A stretch of 64,000 nucleotides of DNA from Erysipelotrichaceae bacterium (GCA_019415435.1 DXZE01000005.1:1-64000), one strand, 5' to 3'; shown: positions 25,705-35,098, counted from the stretch's first letter. Notes: a model not told the origin generated them from the sequence alone. A program made the numbers and translations.

Positions 25705-27420
25705 ATGAAGGAAGCATGTTATTTTCATGATAATTCTGTCATTCTGAATTATACGGCATCATTTGTTACATCTGCCAATCAGCTGTTGGATTCTGATCCA
25801 TTCAATCAGTTTCTGGATCATTATCTGAACTCTCTGAATACACATAGACTCGATCTCCATCAGTTCTTATTCCAGAATACAGATGATCCTGAGCAGGTAA
25901 AAACAAATTTAAAGAGTGTATTCAGAATGCTGTTATTGATGAATACAAGAAATATAGATTTCCCATATCTTGAATTACCGGATATATTCCTGGATGTAGT
26001 TGAAGAAGGCTACAAGTACTGGACATCTCTGGAGCGTTTCTCTATTTTATATGCGCCAAGAGCAGACAGCTATCAGACCAATGCCTTCATGAATGTAGAT
26101 GGTCAGATCAATGAAATAGCCCGTGATTTCTATCGTACATTAGAACGTAAGATCACCGGCAGAGCGGATAACATGTACAAGCAGATCCAGGCTGGTACAA
26201 ATGCTTCATTGCTTATGCAGCAATACAACTGGGATTGCCCGGAAAAGTATTCGGTATTAAAGAATATAAGCTTTGTCCATACGATTATGGTGCGTACACC
26301 ATTAATCATACACACAAAGTCCAATAAACGTACCAATACCTTTACCGATGCGGATCATAACCCGATTGAAGACTTCAATGGTGATGCAGAAGACTGGTTC
26401 TGCTATCCTGCTTTAATAGGCAAGGTACTTGTCTATGCCTGCTTCCATAGGGATTATATGTGCAGTTGTGTAGCAACAAGCGGTCTTTTCCAGCTTGCAA
26501 GAGAAGAAGATTGTGTTGGCAGAAAGCCTGATGCCATCCTCTTATTTGGCAACTATGATGGCACTAAGGATACCGTCTTCTACAAAGATAAGGAAAACGG
26601 CATCTGGGTAGGAAAGACTTCTGCTTCAGAAGAGATTGATTATTTCGGCTATACAAAGAAATCCATGCTTACGCTGCATAATCTTGTCATGATGGAAAGA
26701 GGATGGCTGCCGATTCATGGTGCCATGGTCAATCTGTATCTGAAAGATGGAACCAGGAAAGGTCTGATGTTCATGGGTGACTCTGGTGCCGGTAAGTCAG
26801 AAACATTAGAAGCATTGAGTAATCTTGCCTCTGACATCATCGATCATCAGGAAACCGTATTTGACGATATGGGTACCATCCATATGGACGAAAACAGAAA
26901 TCTCTGGGCTGAAGGCACAGAAATCGGTGCCTTTGTAAGATTAGATGATCTTGGTCAGGGAACTGCTTATAAAGAACTGGATCGCTCCACCTTCTTCAAT
27001 CCTGAAAAGACCAATGCCAGAGTTGTTATGCCGGCAGCCCCTTATAAGACCATCACAAAGGATCATAAGATAGACTGTCTCTTATATGCCAATAACTATG
27101 ACGATAAGCGTGGCATGCACTTATTCGCAAACAGGGAAGAAGCCGAAGATACCTTTATCCAGGGTAAGAGATTTGCCTTAGGCACAACCCAGGAAAAAGG
27201 CTTATCCACGACCTTCTTTGCCAATCCATTCGGTCCGATGCAAAGACAGGAAGACTGCAAGGTATTGATTGATAAGATCTTTGCCCGTTTGTTTGAAAAG
27301 AATATCCCGGTTGGTGAAGTCTATACTTGTCTTGGTTTACCAGATAAAGGTAATCATGGCATTGATGAAGCCGCAAAAGAACTGCTGAAGTTTGTACAGG
27401 ACACTGACAAGAAAGAATAA
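25705..27420 (+). CDS. PEPCK/HprK-fold P-loop protein, function unassigned
   Basis: 571 residues with a strong AAGGAGGA site. The N-terminal ~300 residues are unique; the C-terminal half looks like the phosphoenolpyruvate carboxykinase/HPr-kinase fold: LMFMGDSGAGKSETLEAL is a P-loop close to HprK (GxSGxGKSE), followed by a Walker-B-like VFDDMGTI and ARVVMPAAPYKTI. Bona fide ATP-PEPCK has GLSGTGKTTL, so the loop is unlike a standard carboxykinase. Annotated homologs are often called PEPCK; a kinase/phosphorylase role is equally possible. Transcribed alone, with its own promoter and terminator. Confidence 0.75.
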   Translation: MKEACYFHDNSVILNYTASFVTSANQLLDSDPFNQFLDHYLNSLNTHRLDLHQFLFQNTDDPEQVKTNLKSVFRMLLLMNTRNIDFPYLELPDIFLDVVEEGYKYWTSLERFSILYAPRADSYQTNAFMNVDGQINEIARDFYRTLERKITGRADNMYKQIQAGTNASLLMQQYNWDCPEKYSVLKNISFVHTIMVRTPLIIHTKSNKRTNTFTDADHNPIEDFNGDAEDWFCYPALIGKVLVYACFHRDYMCSCVATSGLFQLAREEDCVGRKPDAILLFGNYDGTKDTVFYKDKENGIWVGKTSASEEIDYFGYTKKSMLTLHNLVMMERGWLPIHGAMVNLYLKDGTRKGLMFMGDSGAGKSETLEALSNLASDIIDHQETVFDDMGTIHMDENRNLWAEGTEIGAFVRLDDLGQGTAYKELDRSTFFNPEKTNARVVMPAAPYKTITKDHKIDCLLYANNYDDKRGMHLFANREEAEDTFIQGKRFALGTTQEKGLSTTFFANPFGPMQRQEDCKVLIDKIFARLFEKNIPVGEVYTCLGLPDKGNHGIDEAAKELLKFVQDTDKKE

Positions 27421-27431
27421 GCAATTTAATG

Positions 27432-27457
27432 CCGCATCTGAAACATATCAGATGCGG
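27432..27457 (+). terminator. terminator of the PEPCK/HprK-like gene
   Basis: CCGCATCTGA/TCAGATGCGG 10-bp stem, 6-base loop, followed by TATTTTC. Confidence 0.85.
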
Positions 27458-27474
27458 TATTTTCATACTGAAAA

Positions 27475-27492
27475 ACCGGGATCTCTCCCGGT
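27475..27492 (-). terminator. terminator of gdhA
   Basis: ACCGGGA/TCCCGGT stem with a 4-base loop; on the minus strand it runs into TTTT, just after the gdhA stop at 27501. Confidence 0.8.
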
Positions 27493-27500
27493 ATTTATTA

Positions 27501-28847
27501 TCAGAATAAGCCCTGTGACATCATTGCGTCAGCCACTTTGACAAAGCCTGCAATATTAGCACCCTTGACCAGATCATAGCCAAGACCATATTCTTCCGCA
27601 TACTTACTGCTGTTATCAACGATTGACTTCATAATGCCCTTCAACTTTTCATCTACTTCTTCCGCTGTCCAGCTCAGTCTTTCAGAGTTCTGAGACATCT
27701 CTAATGCGGATACGGCAACACCACCGGCATTGACTGCCTTGGCAGGCCCTACAATCACACCATGATCCTGCAGATAAGCAATAGCTTCATTTGTGGCAGG
27801 CATGTTCGCACCTTCAAAGTAGTACTTTGTGCCATTATCTACAATCTGCTTTGCCTCAGCAAGTCCGATTTCATTCTGAGTAGCACATGGAATGGCAATA
27901 TCTGCCTTAACACCCCAAGGCTTCTCACCTTCATGGAACTCTAAGCCAAACTTGTCCGCATACATCCTGACGTTAGCATTTCTGGAAGCTCTCATCTCAA
28001 GCAGATAGTTAATCTTCTCTTCTGTATTGATTCCATCCGGATCATAGACATAGCCATTATGACCAGAGATTGTTAATACCCTGGCACCTAATTGGGCAGC
28101 CTTCTTGGCAACACCCCAGGCAACATTACCATAACCGGATACAGCAATGGTCTTTCCTTCCAATGTATCATTCTGATGTTTCAGAACCTGTTCTGCATAG
28201 TACAGGGCACCATAACCGGTAGCCTCCGGTCTGATCAGGGATCCGCCATAAGATAATGGCTTGCCTGTCAGAACACCGTTATCAAATGAGTCACGGATTC
28301 TTCTGTACTGTCCAAACAGATACCCTATTTCACGACCACCGACGCCAATGTCACCGGCAGGTACATCTGTATTAAGACCAATATGTCTCTGCAGTTCTGT
28401 CATGAAAGCCTGGCAGAAACGCATGACTTCAGCATCACTCTTGCCATGAGGATCAAAATCAGATCCACCTTTACCACCACCGATAGGCAGAGTTGTTAAG
28501 GAATTCTTGAATACTTGTTCAAAGCCTAAGAATTTCAGAATAGAAAGATTTACGGTAGGATGGAAACGAAGGCCTCCCTTATAAGGACCTAAAGCTCCAT
28601 TAAACTGAATACGGTAGCCTCTGTTAACATGCGGCTTGCCTTCATCATCTGTCCAGGCAACTCTGAACATGATCTGTCTTTCCGGTTCAACCAGTCTTTC
28701 CAGTAATGCGGCTTTTTCATATTCCGGATGTTTTTCAATAACCGGTTCAATGGAAGTCAGCACTTCTGTAACAGTCTGCAGGAATTCGGGCTGATCCGGA
28801 TTCTTCTTCTTTGTTTCTTCGATTACACGCTCAACGTAAGCATTCAT
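27501..28847 (-). CDS. gdhA: NADP-specific glutamate dehydrogenase
   Basis: 448 residues, the length of hexameric NADP-GDH. The glutamate/ammonium site is seen in NGALGPYKGGLRFHP and PIGGGKGGSDFDPHGKSD with the catalytic Lys in GGGKGG, and in PAGDIGVGGREIGYL. The Rossmann fold appears as VSGYGNVAWG. It aminates 2-oxoglutarate with NADPH to assimilate ammonium. AAAGGAG ribosome site; monocistronic. Confidence 0.97.
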   Translation of the reverse strand: MNAYVERVIEETKKKNPDQPEFLQTVTEVLTSIEPVIEKHPEYEKAALLERLVEPERQIMFRVAWTDDEGKPHVNRGYRIQFNGALGPYKGGLRFHPTVNLSILKFLGFEQVFKNSLTTLPIGGGKGGSDFDPHGKSDAEVMRFCQAFMTELQRHIGLNTDVPAGDIGVGGREIGYLFGQYRRIRDSFDNGVLTGKPLSYGGSLIRPEATGYGALYYAEQVLKHQNDTLEGKTIAVSGYGNVAWGVAKKAAQLGARVLTISGHNGYVYDPDGINTEEKINYLLEMRASRNANVRMYADKFGLEFHEGEKPWGVKADIAIPCATQNEIGLAEAKQIVDNGTKYYFEGANMPATNEAIAYLQDHGVIVGPAKAVNAGGVAVSALEMSQNSERLSWTAEEVDEKLKGIMKSIVDNSSKYAEEYGLGYDLVKGANIAGFVKVADAMMSQGLF

Positions 28848-28986
28848 ATGAATCTCCTTTCAAGAATGAACATACATTCTAAACAAAACTAATTTTATAT
28901 TGTTTTGCCCTGTGCGAAAAGTTTTCTTGAAAACGATTTTGGCAATTTTTCACATATGTTTTGAAAAATTAATTCATTATTTACAA

Positions 28987-29345
28987 TCATGCATGCACAC
29001 TCTGCTGTACTGGTTCCAGCTTTAAAGTATGCATGTAGTAAATGACATTGATCACAATGCCAAATGTCGTAGCACAAGGTGAGGCAAGACCAATCATCGT
29101 TAATGAAGCATGCGGCTGCACACTCATGATATATGCCATTGGTAATCTTACAATCATTGTCTGCAATACGCCCTGTAACATAACCCAGAAAGACTTCTGA
29201 TGACCAATAATACCAGCAATTACACCAATTCCCATACCGGTAAACATAGCCTTCTTTGCACGATCTTCTTTACCTGCACATGCATTCTGTGAAACAAAGC
29301 TGGACATAGATTGTGATAAAGAACCAGGTACAAATAAAAATGCAT
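28987..29345 (-). pseudogene. MATE family efflux transporter remnant
   Basis: About 120 codons recognisable as MATE sequence: AFLFVPGSLSQSMSSFVSQNACAGKEDRAKKAM, then directly the C-terminal part (VMLQGVLQTMIVRLPMAYIMS ... FGIVINVIYYMH). A MATE protein has about 450 residues, so the N-terminal half and the middle are missing. 28848-28986, between this and gdhA, holds only the gdhA upstream region. Confidence 0.75.
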
Positions 29346-29361
29346 GATTGCTCAGACATAT

Positions 29362-30306
29362 TTACCATGTAACTGCTACATCGACACTTGTACCAGATCC
29401 ATTTACTGCAAATTCACCTGTATCACATACAAGTGCTTTTCCTAAAGAGATATCCATAACGGATCCCTTAGGATGGCTTCTAAGATCCGCTGCGACCATG
29501 ACATATGGCCCCAGCATCCTGGCACCATCCTTACGTACCCAGTATGGATACTCTGCTTCATGAAAGCCCATGGAACGCATCACACTGATAACCCCGGACA
29601 TATTCAGATTGTAATATGTCTCTTTACCAGATGGTCCATATACAGAGCCTTTGGAAGTACTTAATACAGCACCATTCCATGTATATACCACCGGTTCATT
29701 CTGAATGGTTTTTAATCTTTCCGAGAAAGTAAGCTTATGATCCTGCAGGGAATCTTTTAAGACATATCCTGTAACACCATTTACTTCTGTTCTTGCATAT
29801 GTATCTGATAAACCTGTTACAGTCACTGCATCATTCTGTTCTAATTGTGTTAACGCTTGAGAATCTTTGGATGGTTCTGCATAGACACTTACTGTATCCA
29901 ATGCATACATTACCTGATTGACTTCATCAAAGATTTCATCTTTTGAATCTTTCAAGAGTTCAGAAGATACCCATCCTGTATTTCCTTCTGTATCAAGGAT
30001 CCAGGCATAGTCATCATTTTCTTCCAGCACATAAACAGAATCACGTTTCTTCAGATCATCTGTTACAGCTGAAAGCATCTGCGGCTTTACTAATAAACCT
30101 GTATCTGCATTCAGATACTTCACTTCTGATTCATCGAGTCTTTCTAATACTGCCTCTTCATCATAGGAATCTTCCGGATTTCCTAATGTGACAGACGCAA
30201 CAGATAAAGAAGTCATATCGTCTTCATCATCTGCCAATGCCTCATGCAAAGGTGCACACTGACTGACAACATACAATGCCAATACTGCTGGTACTTTCGT
30301 TTTCAT
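29362..30306 (-). CDS. secreted SH3-domain protein with 3D-like domain
   Basis: 314 residues from ATG at 30306; GGGAGG lies 5-6 bases upstream, and ATG at 30309 is an alternative. Signal-like N-terminus MKTKVPAVLALYVVSQCAPLHEALA. Two bacterial SH3-like domains (around YLNADTGLLVKPQ...GWVSSELL and SVYAEPSKDSQ...GYVLKDSL) bind wall polymer. The C-terminus VMVAADLRSHPKGSVMD...VCDTG...VDVAVTW has the three spaced Asp residues of the 3D domain of lytic transglycosylases. Likely a cell-wall-active secreted protein; catalysis is unproven. Confidence 0.7.
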   Translation of the reverse strand: MKTKVPAVLALYVVSQCAPLHEALADDEDDMTSLSVASVTLGNPEDSYDEEAVLERLDESEVKYLNADTGLLVKPQMLSAVTDDLKKRDSVYVLEENDDYAWILDTEGNTGWVSSELLKDSKDEIFDEVNQVMYALDTVSVYAEPSKDSQALTQLEQNDAVTVTGLSDTYARTEVNGVTGYVLKDSLQDHKLTFSERLKTIQNEPVVYTWNGAVLSTSKGSVYGPSGKETYYNLNMSGVISVMRSMGFHEAEYPYWVRKDGARMLGPYVMVAADLRSHPKGSVMDISLGKALVCDTGEFAVNGSGTSVDVAVTW

Positions 30307-30435
30307 CATTGCCTCCCTTGTCCCGCATATGCAGGTACAACAGTGAGGCATTTTATAAAACAAAGTATAAATAAGTCAAATTTTAGGCATATTTAAGCGT
30401 TTTCATTGCAATTTTTCACATTTCAGTCACATATT

Positions 30436-31218
30436 TCATGAAATAAGACCATAATGTTTCAAAGCACCGATGATACCATCATTTCTACAAGTAGCTGTGA
30501 CATAATCTGCGTGTTTCTTTACTTCATCACTGGCATTACCCATAGCTACACCAATACCGGCCGCTTCAATTATATCGATATCATTTCCACCATCGCCAAA
30601 TGCCATGCATTCATTCATATCAAAGCCATAGTAATCCATTACCTTTTTGATTCCTGCCGACTTGGAGCACTCCGCAGGGATCAGATCCACTGCCTGGTTC
30701 CACCACCTGACAGCCTTCACACGGGTAATACCTTTTAATAACTGTGCATCCTGATCCGGGGTCGTACAAACCATCATCTGAAATATACTTTTTCGCATAA
30801 ATTTTTCAAAATCATCATCCGTTAAAACGACATTTCTGTGCCCGGAGAATTCCATATACTCTTCCATTGTGTCTTCCTCTCCATTTGTGCCGAAGAAGCT
30901 CAATGAACATAGACCCGTCACCTTATGCATACGTCTGGCATTATATACAATGTTATAAACATCCGGATAACGTATTGTTTTGCAGAAAATCGTATTCTCT
31001 TTGTCATAGCAGTATGCACCATTAAAGCAGATGGCTCCATCAAACTCCAGATGCTTTGTCGTTGGCAGAAAGAATGGTGGCCTGCCTGTCGCATAAAAGA
31101 TCTTGATTCCCTTATCCTGTAACTCATGCAGGGTATCCTTTACCCAGATACTGATACCATCCGCTTCCACATCAATTAATGTACCGTCTATATCAAAAAA
31201 CACTGCTTTAATTTCCAT
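30436..31218 (-). CDS. Cof-type HAD-IIB hydrolase
   Basis: 260 residues. HAD motif I FFDIDGTL, motif II FYATGRP, the motif III lysine in SKSAGIKKVMDYYG and motif IV FGDGGNDIDIIEAAGIGVAMGNA are complete, with a C2b cap between II and III. Such enzymes dephosphorylate sugar phosphates, FMN or PLP; the substrate is unknown. It overlaps the small gene before it by 11 bases. Confidence 0.9.
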   Translation of the reverse strand: MEIKAVFFDIDGTLIDVEADGISIWVKDTLHELQDKGIKIFYATGRPPFFLPTTKHLEFDGAICFNGAYCYDKENTIFCKTIRYPDVYNIVYNARRMHKVTGLCSLSFFGTNGEEDTMEEYMEFSGHRNVVLTDDDFEKFMRKSIFQMMVCTTPDQDAQLLKGITRVKAVRWWNQAVDLIPAECSKSAGIKKVMDYYGFDMNECMAFGDGGNDIDIIEAAGIGVAMGNASDEVKKHADYVTATCRNDGIIGALKHYGLIS

Positions 31219-31456
31219 ACTTCTTAATTCCTCTTCTCTTGCTTAAAGATGGCAATGCACCTGTTTCCATATAGTGATGTGCAACAGAAAGCATATCTTC
31301 ATGTACAGTTAATAACTGCATGCGTGTAGCAACATTTTTTTCCATTGCATACACGGTTTTACCATCACATATAAGCTCACATTTATAGCTTCCGGCTTCT
31401 TCTGTATTCTCTTTCAGCCAAACGTTATGTTCTCTTTCGACCCATTTTTCGCTCAT
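31208..31456 (-). CDS. hypothetical 82-aa protein upstream of the HAD hydrolase
   Basis: Starts at ATG 31456 (MSEKWVEREHNVW); an in-frame upstream extension to 31507 exists but is less likely. Mixed alpha/beta composition, one pair of Cys (KCELICDGK), no known domain. Its end overlaps the HAD gene by 11 bases, so it is probably real and coupled. No clear ribosome site. Confidence 0.55.
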   Translation of the reverse strand: MSEKWVEREHNVWLKENTEEAGSYKCELICDGKTVYAMEKNVATRMQLLTVHEDMLSVAHHYMETGALPSLSKRRGIKKYGN

Positions 31457-31560
31457 GTCTATATTTTCGCATAAAAAGGAAATAAGCACATCATATTCAA
31501 AATACAAGAATTGGATTTATATGAATTCAGAACTGCGCTTATCCCTGTTGGAGAAGGTTT

Positions 31561-31632
31561 ATGGAAGAGAAAGACGAAACATCATTATCATTGGAAGAAC
31601 TGGAAGAAGTATTACAGGAAATCCGTTACTGA
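31561..31632 (+). CDS. possible 23-aa acidic small protein
   Basis: ATG with GGAGAAGG 3 bases upstream, 23 codons rich in Glu (MEEKDETSLSLEELEEVL), stop 3 bases before a strong terminator stem. The compact ribosome site-ORF-terminator layout is what makes it credible. The helix resembles the start of exonuclease VII small subunit but is far too short. Function unknown. Confidence 0.4.
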   Translation: MEEKDETSLSLEELEEVLQEIRY

Positions 31633-31635
31633 AAA

Positions 31636-31653
31636 GGACAGCGTATGCTGTCC
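31636..31653. terminator. bidirectional terminator
   Basis: GGACAGC/GCTGTCC perfect stem with a 4-base loop; U-rich on both sides (TCTTTCTTT plus, TTTTC minus). It ends the small ORF and the convergent phosphohexomutase gene. Confidence 0.8.
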
Positions 31654-31660
31654 TCTTTCT

Positions 31661-33355
31661 TTACTGTACGGATTTTACCTTGCTTAATACTTCTTCCTTG
31701 ATTTCTTCATTCACACGCAATGCATTCTCACGTGAATCCTGATTGGAATAGAAGTAGAACTTGATCTTTGGTTCTGTACCAGATGGTCTGATTGCAAACC
31801 AGCTGCCATTAGCAAGGAAGAAACGCAATGCATTCTGCGGTGGAATATCTTCATAGCCATTTGTATAGTCAATGATCTTTTCTACCTTGTACCCAGAGAC
31901 TTCTTCCGGTAAGTTAGCACGGATCCACTTCATCATACGCTGGATTCTTTCAGCACCAGGAATACCTTCCAATACGATATTCGGTTCATCCTCTGCAAAG
32001 TATCCATACTTTGCGTATATCTCCTGCAGAACATCCCATAATGTCTTGCCCTGTTTGCGGTAATACGCTGCTGCTTCAGCCACAAGCATACCTGCAGAAA
32101 TACCATCCTTGTCTCTGATATCCTCACACGCGGCATAACCTACAGATTCTTCATAACCGAATAAATATGTATAACCATGTTCATGCAGGTAAGGAACCTT
32201 ACCGCATATATTCTTGAATCCGGTTAATGTTTCAAACATCTTAACGCCATAAGCTTCTGCCATAATGGTAGATAGTGTAGAAGTCACAATTGACTTAACC
32301 ATGGCACCCTTGGCAGGTAATGTACCGGCTGTTTTATGACCTTCCAGAATATAGTTAACAAGCAGATAACCAGTCTGGTTGCCGTTTAAAGGAATGTACT
32401 TGCCTTCCTTGTTTCTGATCTCAATCGCAAAGCGGTCTGAATCCGGATCCGTAGCCATCAGCAATTCCGCATTGAATTCCTGTCCGTGCTTTTCCGCTAA
32501 AGCAAATGCCTTAGGATCTTCCGGATTCGGATACCCTACAGTTGTGAAATCAGGATCAGGGTTTTCCTGTTCTGGTACAATCTGCCAGTTTGTAAAGCCT
32601 CTGTCCTTTAACATCTGTCTGAATGGAATAGAACCACATCCATTTAATGGTGTATAGACTAGTGGAATAGAAAGATCCAGTTCATCACCGGAATGGATCG
32701 CAAGCCCTTCAATCTTATCAAGATATTCGCGATCATAGTCAGATCCAAGAACAGTAATCTTACCTTCTTCCACATCCTGTTTATAGTCTGATGTCCTGAT
32801 ACCAGTCCAGATATCCACAGCATTGATCTTTTCAGTCATGCCATCAGCGACATCTGAAGAAACCTGGCATCCATCTTCCCAATATGCCTTATAACCGTTG
32901 TATTCCTTAGGGTTATGAGATGCAGTGATATTGATTCCGGAAATGGTATTCAGTCTGCGTACCATATAAGCCAGTTCTGGTGTTGGTCTTAAGTCTGGAA
33001 ATGTATAAACCTTTATGCCATTAGCCGCAAAGATTCCTGCCGCAAGTTCACTGAACTCCTTTGAGAAATGTCTTGGATCATGGGCAATAACAACACCCCT
33101 GTCCATAGCTTCCTTACCATGAGAAACAATATAATCCGCAATTCCCTGACTTGCTTTACCAACCGTCAGAAAGTTCATGCGGTTTGTACCGGCACCTACT
33201 TTTCCACGTAAGCCGGCTGTACCAAACTTCAGATCCTGATAGAAACGATCTTCAATCTCTGCAGGATCATCCTTGATATTCTTTAATTCCTCTTTTAAAG
33301 GATCTGCGTCCTGCAGATGATCCAGCCACTCCTGGTATCTTTCCTGTACATTCAT
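31661..33355 (-). CDS. pgcA: phosphoglucomutase/phosphomannomutase
   Basis: 564 residues of the alpha-D-phosphohexomutase family. The phosphoserine loop ITASHNPKEYNGYK, metal loop ATDPDSDRFAI, sugar-binding GYEESVGY and phosphate-binding RPSGTEPKIKFY are intact. It interconverts glucose-1-P and glucose-6-P, feeding UDP-glucose and wall or glycolipid synthesis; the symbol follows the Bacillus ortholog by family. Monocistronic with a terminator directly downstream. Confidence 0.93.
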   Translation of the reverse strand: MNVQERYQEWLDHLQDADPLKEELKNIKDDPAEIEDRFYQDLKFGTAGLRGKVGAGTNRMNFLTVGKASQGIADYIVSHGKEAMDRGVVIAHDPRHFSKEFSELAAGIFAANGIKVYTFPDLRPTPELAYMVRRLNTISGINITASHNPKEYNGYKAYWEDGCQVSSDVADGMTEKINAVDIWTGIRTSDYKQDVEEGKITVLGSDYDREYLDKIEGLAIHSGDELDLSIPLVYTPLNGCGSIPFRQMLKDRGFTNWQIVPEQENPDPDFTTVGYPNPEDPKAFALAEKHGQEFNAELLMATDPDSDRFAIEIRNKEGKYIPLNGNQTGYLLVNYILEGHKTAGTLPAKGAMVKSIVTSTLSTIMAEAYGVKMFETLTGFKNICGKVPYLHEHGYTYLFGYEESVGYAACEDIRDKDGISAGMLVAEAAAYYRKQGKTLWDVLQEIYAKYGYFAEDEPNIVLEGIPGAERIQRMMKWIRANLPEEVSGYKVEKIIDYTNGYEDIPPQNALRFFLANGSWFAIRPSGTEPKIKFYFYSNQDSRENALRVNEEIKEEVLSKVKSVQ

Positions 33356-33419
33356 ATGATATTTATTACCTCCAAAAACCTCTGCCTCTATTGTAAATCA
33401 AAACATGCAAAGAGTCAGT

Positions 33420-34016
33420 TTATCTTGTAAAATCTGTTATCTTATCCGGTATATCCATAGGCTGGATCAATCCTTTTTCCTTACCTGCTTCTATACTCTT
33501 TAGCATCCAGCTCATATATTGTGCTAACTTATGCATAGTCTCCATATCTGTATCATCATCTTCATGAATGCAGAAACAATCAGAAGAAGTTATAACCGGC
33601 ATATCTGCCTGATAGAAATAATCATTCAGCATGCTATAAGCATTCTTATAACTGTTACTCCTTGCATAAAGCATAACTGCCCCAGCCTTATGTGCCATTC
33701 TTTCATTGCCACAACGGAATAACCTGTTCATGAATTCAATGACTTTCTTATCTGGTTCTGAAAAGAATACATCAGAAGCTACTATAAAAGCATCATACTG
33801 ATCACTATGATCTATTACTTCATTCACTGCATCAGAGAATATGCATCTTCTCTTCTTAATGCATTTACCACAGGCAGTGCATGGATGAATATCTTCTTTT
33901 AAAGAGATAACATCAGAATCAATCTGTTCATCATTTAAACAGTCTCTGCATTTCTCAATACCTTTATACAGAACACTGTCTTTATGTCCATTTCCATCTA
34001 TAAATAAAACTCTCAT
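33420..34016 (-). CDS. flavodoxin-like NAD(P)H-dependent oxidoreductase
   Basis: 198 residues from ATG at 34016 (MRVLFIDGNGHKDS). Flavodoxin-fold FMN-binding start, CTACGKCIKKRRCIF (Cys-rich segment typical of iron-sulfur flavoprotein-like reductases), and AFIVASDVFFSEPDKKVIEFMNRLF. FMN-dependent quinone or nitro reductase activity is the usual guess. It diverges from the lipoprotein gene, sharing a 40-bp intergenic region with a minus TATAAT. Confidence 0.75.
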   Translation of the reverse strand: MRVLFIDGNGHKDSVLYKGIEKCRDCLNDEQIDSDVISLKEDIHPCTACGKCIKKRRCIFSDAVNEVIDHSDQYDAFIVASDVFFSEPDKKVIEFMNRLFRCGNERMAHKAGAVMLYARSNSYKNAYSMLNDYFYQADMPVITSSDCFCIHEDDDTDMETMHKLAQYMSWMLKSIEAGKEKGLIQPMDIPDKITDFTR

Positions 34017-34056
34017 ACAAAACTCAGAACTATTATAATGGATAAGAGGTATTTCT

Positions 34057-34635
34057 ATGAAAAAACTATTCACTGTATTATTAACCATTCTGTTTCTGAC
34101 AGGCTGTTCATCGCCTTCTCCTGAATCCACTGTAAACAGTTTCTTTGAAGCATTGGAAAAAGGAGATATGGATACTGCCGAAACATATATTGATGATGAT
34201 ATTTCAGATACAATTGGAGAAAGCTTTGAATCCTTAGATGAAATATCAGATGAATTCAAAGATGCAGGTGCAGATAAAGATGCCCAGAATGAAGTAAAGG
34301 GATTGAAAAATACTTTAGTCAAAGCAGCATTTCAATCCCATAAAGTAGACAAAACAGATAATACTTCTGATACCGAAGCTACCGTTACAGTAACTGTCAC
34401 AGGTGTCACTGATGAATCTATGACAGATGCCATGGCATCTATAGATTACTCTGATTTCTACAGTACCATTGATTCTGATACATCAGAGAAAGAACTCTAT
34501 AACAAAGCCGCAGACTTCCTGGATGTACAGACTGAAAAAGCATTGAAGTCAGCTGACACAGGAGAAACAAAGTATAAATTAACTCTTGAAAAGAAGAATG
34601 CCGGATGGATTATTAAGAACATTGAGACAGAATAA
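34057..34635 (+). CDS. lipoprotein with NTF2-like (DUF4878-type) domain
   Basis: 192 residues. Lipoprotein signal with lipobox LTGCSS, then an alpha+beta domain starting PESTVNSFFEALEKGDMDTAETYIDDD, the shape of DUF4878/NTF2-like secreted domains. Highly acidic. Extracellular, lipid-anchored; function unknown. AAGAGG ribosome site. Confidence 0.75.
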   Translation: MKKLFTVLLTILFLTGCSSPSPESTVNSFFEALEKGDMDTAETYIDDDISDTIGESFESLDEISDEFKDAGADKDAQNEVKGLKNTLVKAAFQSHKVDKTDNTSDTEATVTVTVTGVTDESMTDAMASIDYSDFYSTIDSDTSEKELYNKAADFLDVQTEKALKSADTGETKYKLTLEKKNAGWIIKNIETE

Positions 34636-34640
34636 AATAA

Positions 34641-34668
34641 TTGCATAATCCTGTGTTTATGTTATGAT
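34641..34668 (+). promoter_or_regulatory. promoter of tRNA-Val
   Basis: TTGCAT, 16-base spacer, TATGAT, ending 12 bases before the tRNA 5' end. Confidence 0.6.
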
Positions 34669-34680
34669 TCATAAGCACTT

Positions 34681-34753
34681 GAGTGTTTAGCTCAGCTGGG
34701 AGAGCACTTCCTTGACGTGGAAGGGGTCATGGGTTCGAGTCCCTTAACGCTCA
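34681..34753 (+). tRNA. tRNA-Val (anticodon GAC)
   Basis: 73 nt. Acceptor GAGTGTT/AACGCTC (one G-U), D-arm GCTC/GAGC, anticodon stem CTTCC/GGAAG with loop TTGACGT giving GAC, T-loop TTCGAGT. The T stem has one T-T mismatch. No encoded CCA. Its 3' end faces the defence cluster and is a plausible integration site. Confidence 0.92.
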
Positions 34754-34829
34754 CTCTATATTGATAGAATTGCCGCATAAACATGCGGTTTTTCTTTACT
34801 TAATTTGAATACGCAGAGTAATTCGTAGA

Positions 34830-35054
34830 CTACTCTTTAGATTTTCTGTTTAAGAAAGCAGAAACAACTTTCACTTCCGGAGCAGTGCTGTACCAATTTA
34901 AAGACATATCTTCGTTTCTCTGTCCCATCATCCTTTTTGTAACTGTAGGATTGATGCCATAGGCATAGCTATCGGCTGCCAGCGATTTTCGCATGATTTC
35001 ACGATCGTATATCTTATCTTTTTCATCTGGCATGTAATGACCATACTCAGACAT
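34830..35054 (-). pseudogene. probable C-terminal relic of a tyrosine recombinase
   Basis: 74 codons containing DREIMRKSLAADSYAYGINP and TKRMMGQRNEDMSLNWY, which resemble the HxLRxT...LGHxxIxTTxxxY end of tyrosine integrases with GH changed to GQ and the box-II His lost. The frame stays open 20 codons upstream without a start, as expected of a remnant. It lies 76 bases from tRNA-Val, where an integrase would be expected. The assignment rests on this partial likeness only. Confidence 0.4.
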
Positions 35055-35098
35055 ACACTCACAAAAGCTTTGAAAAGTTTCCTCGAAAATGTAAAAAA

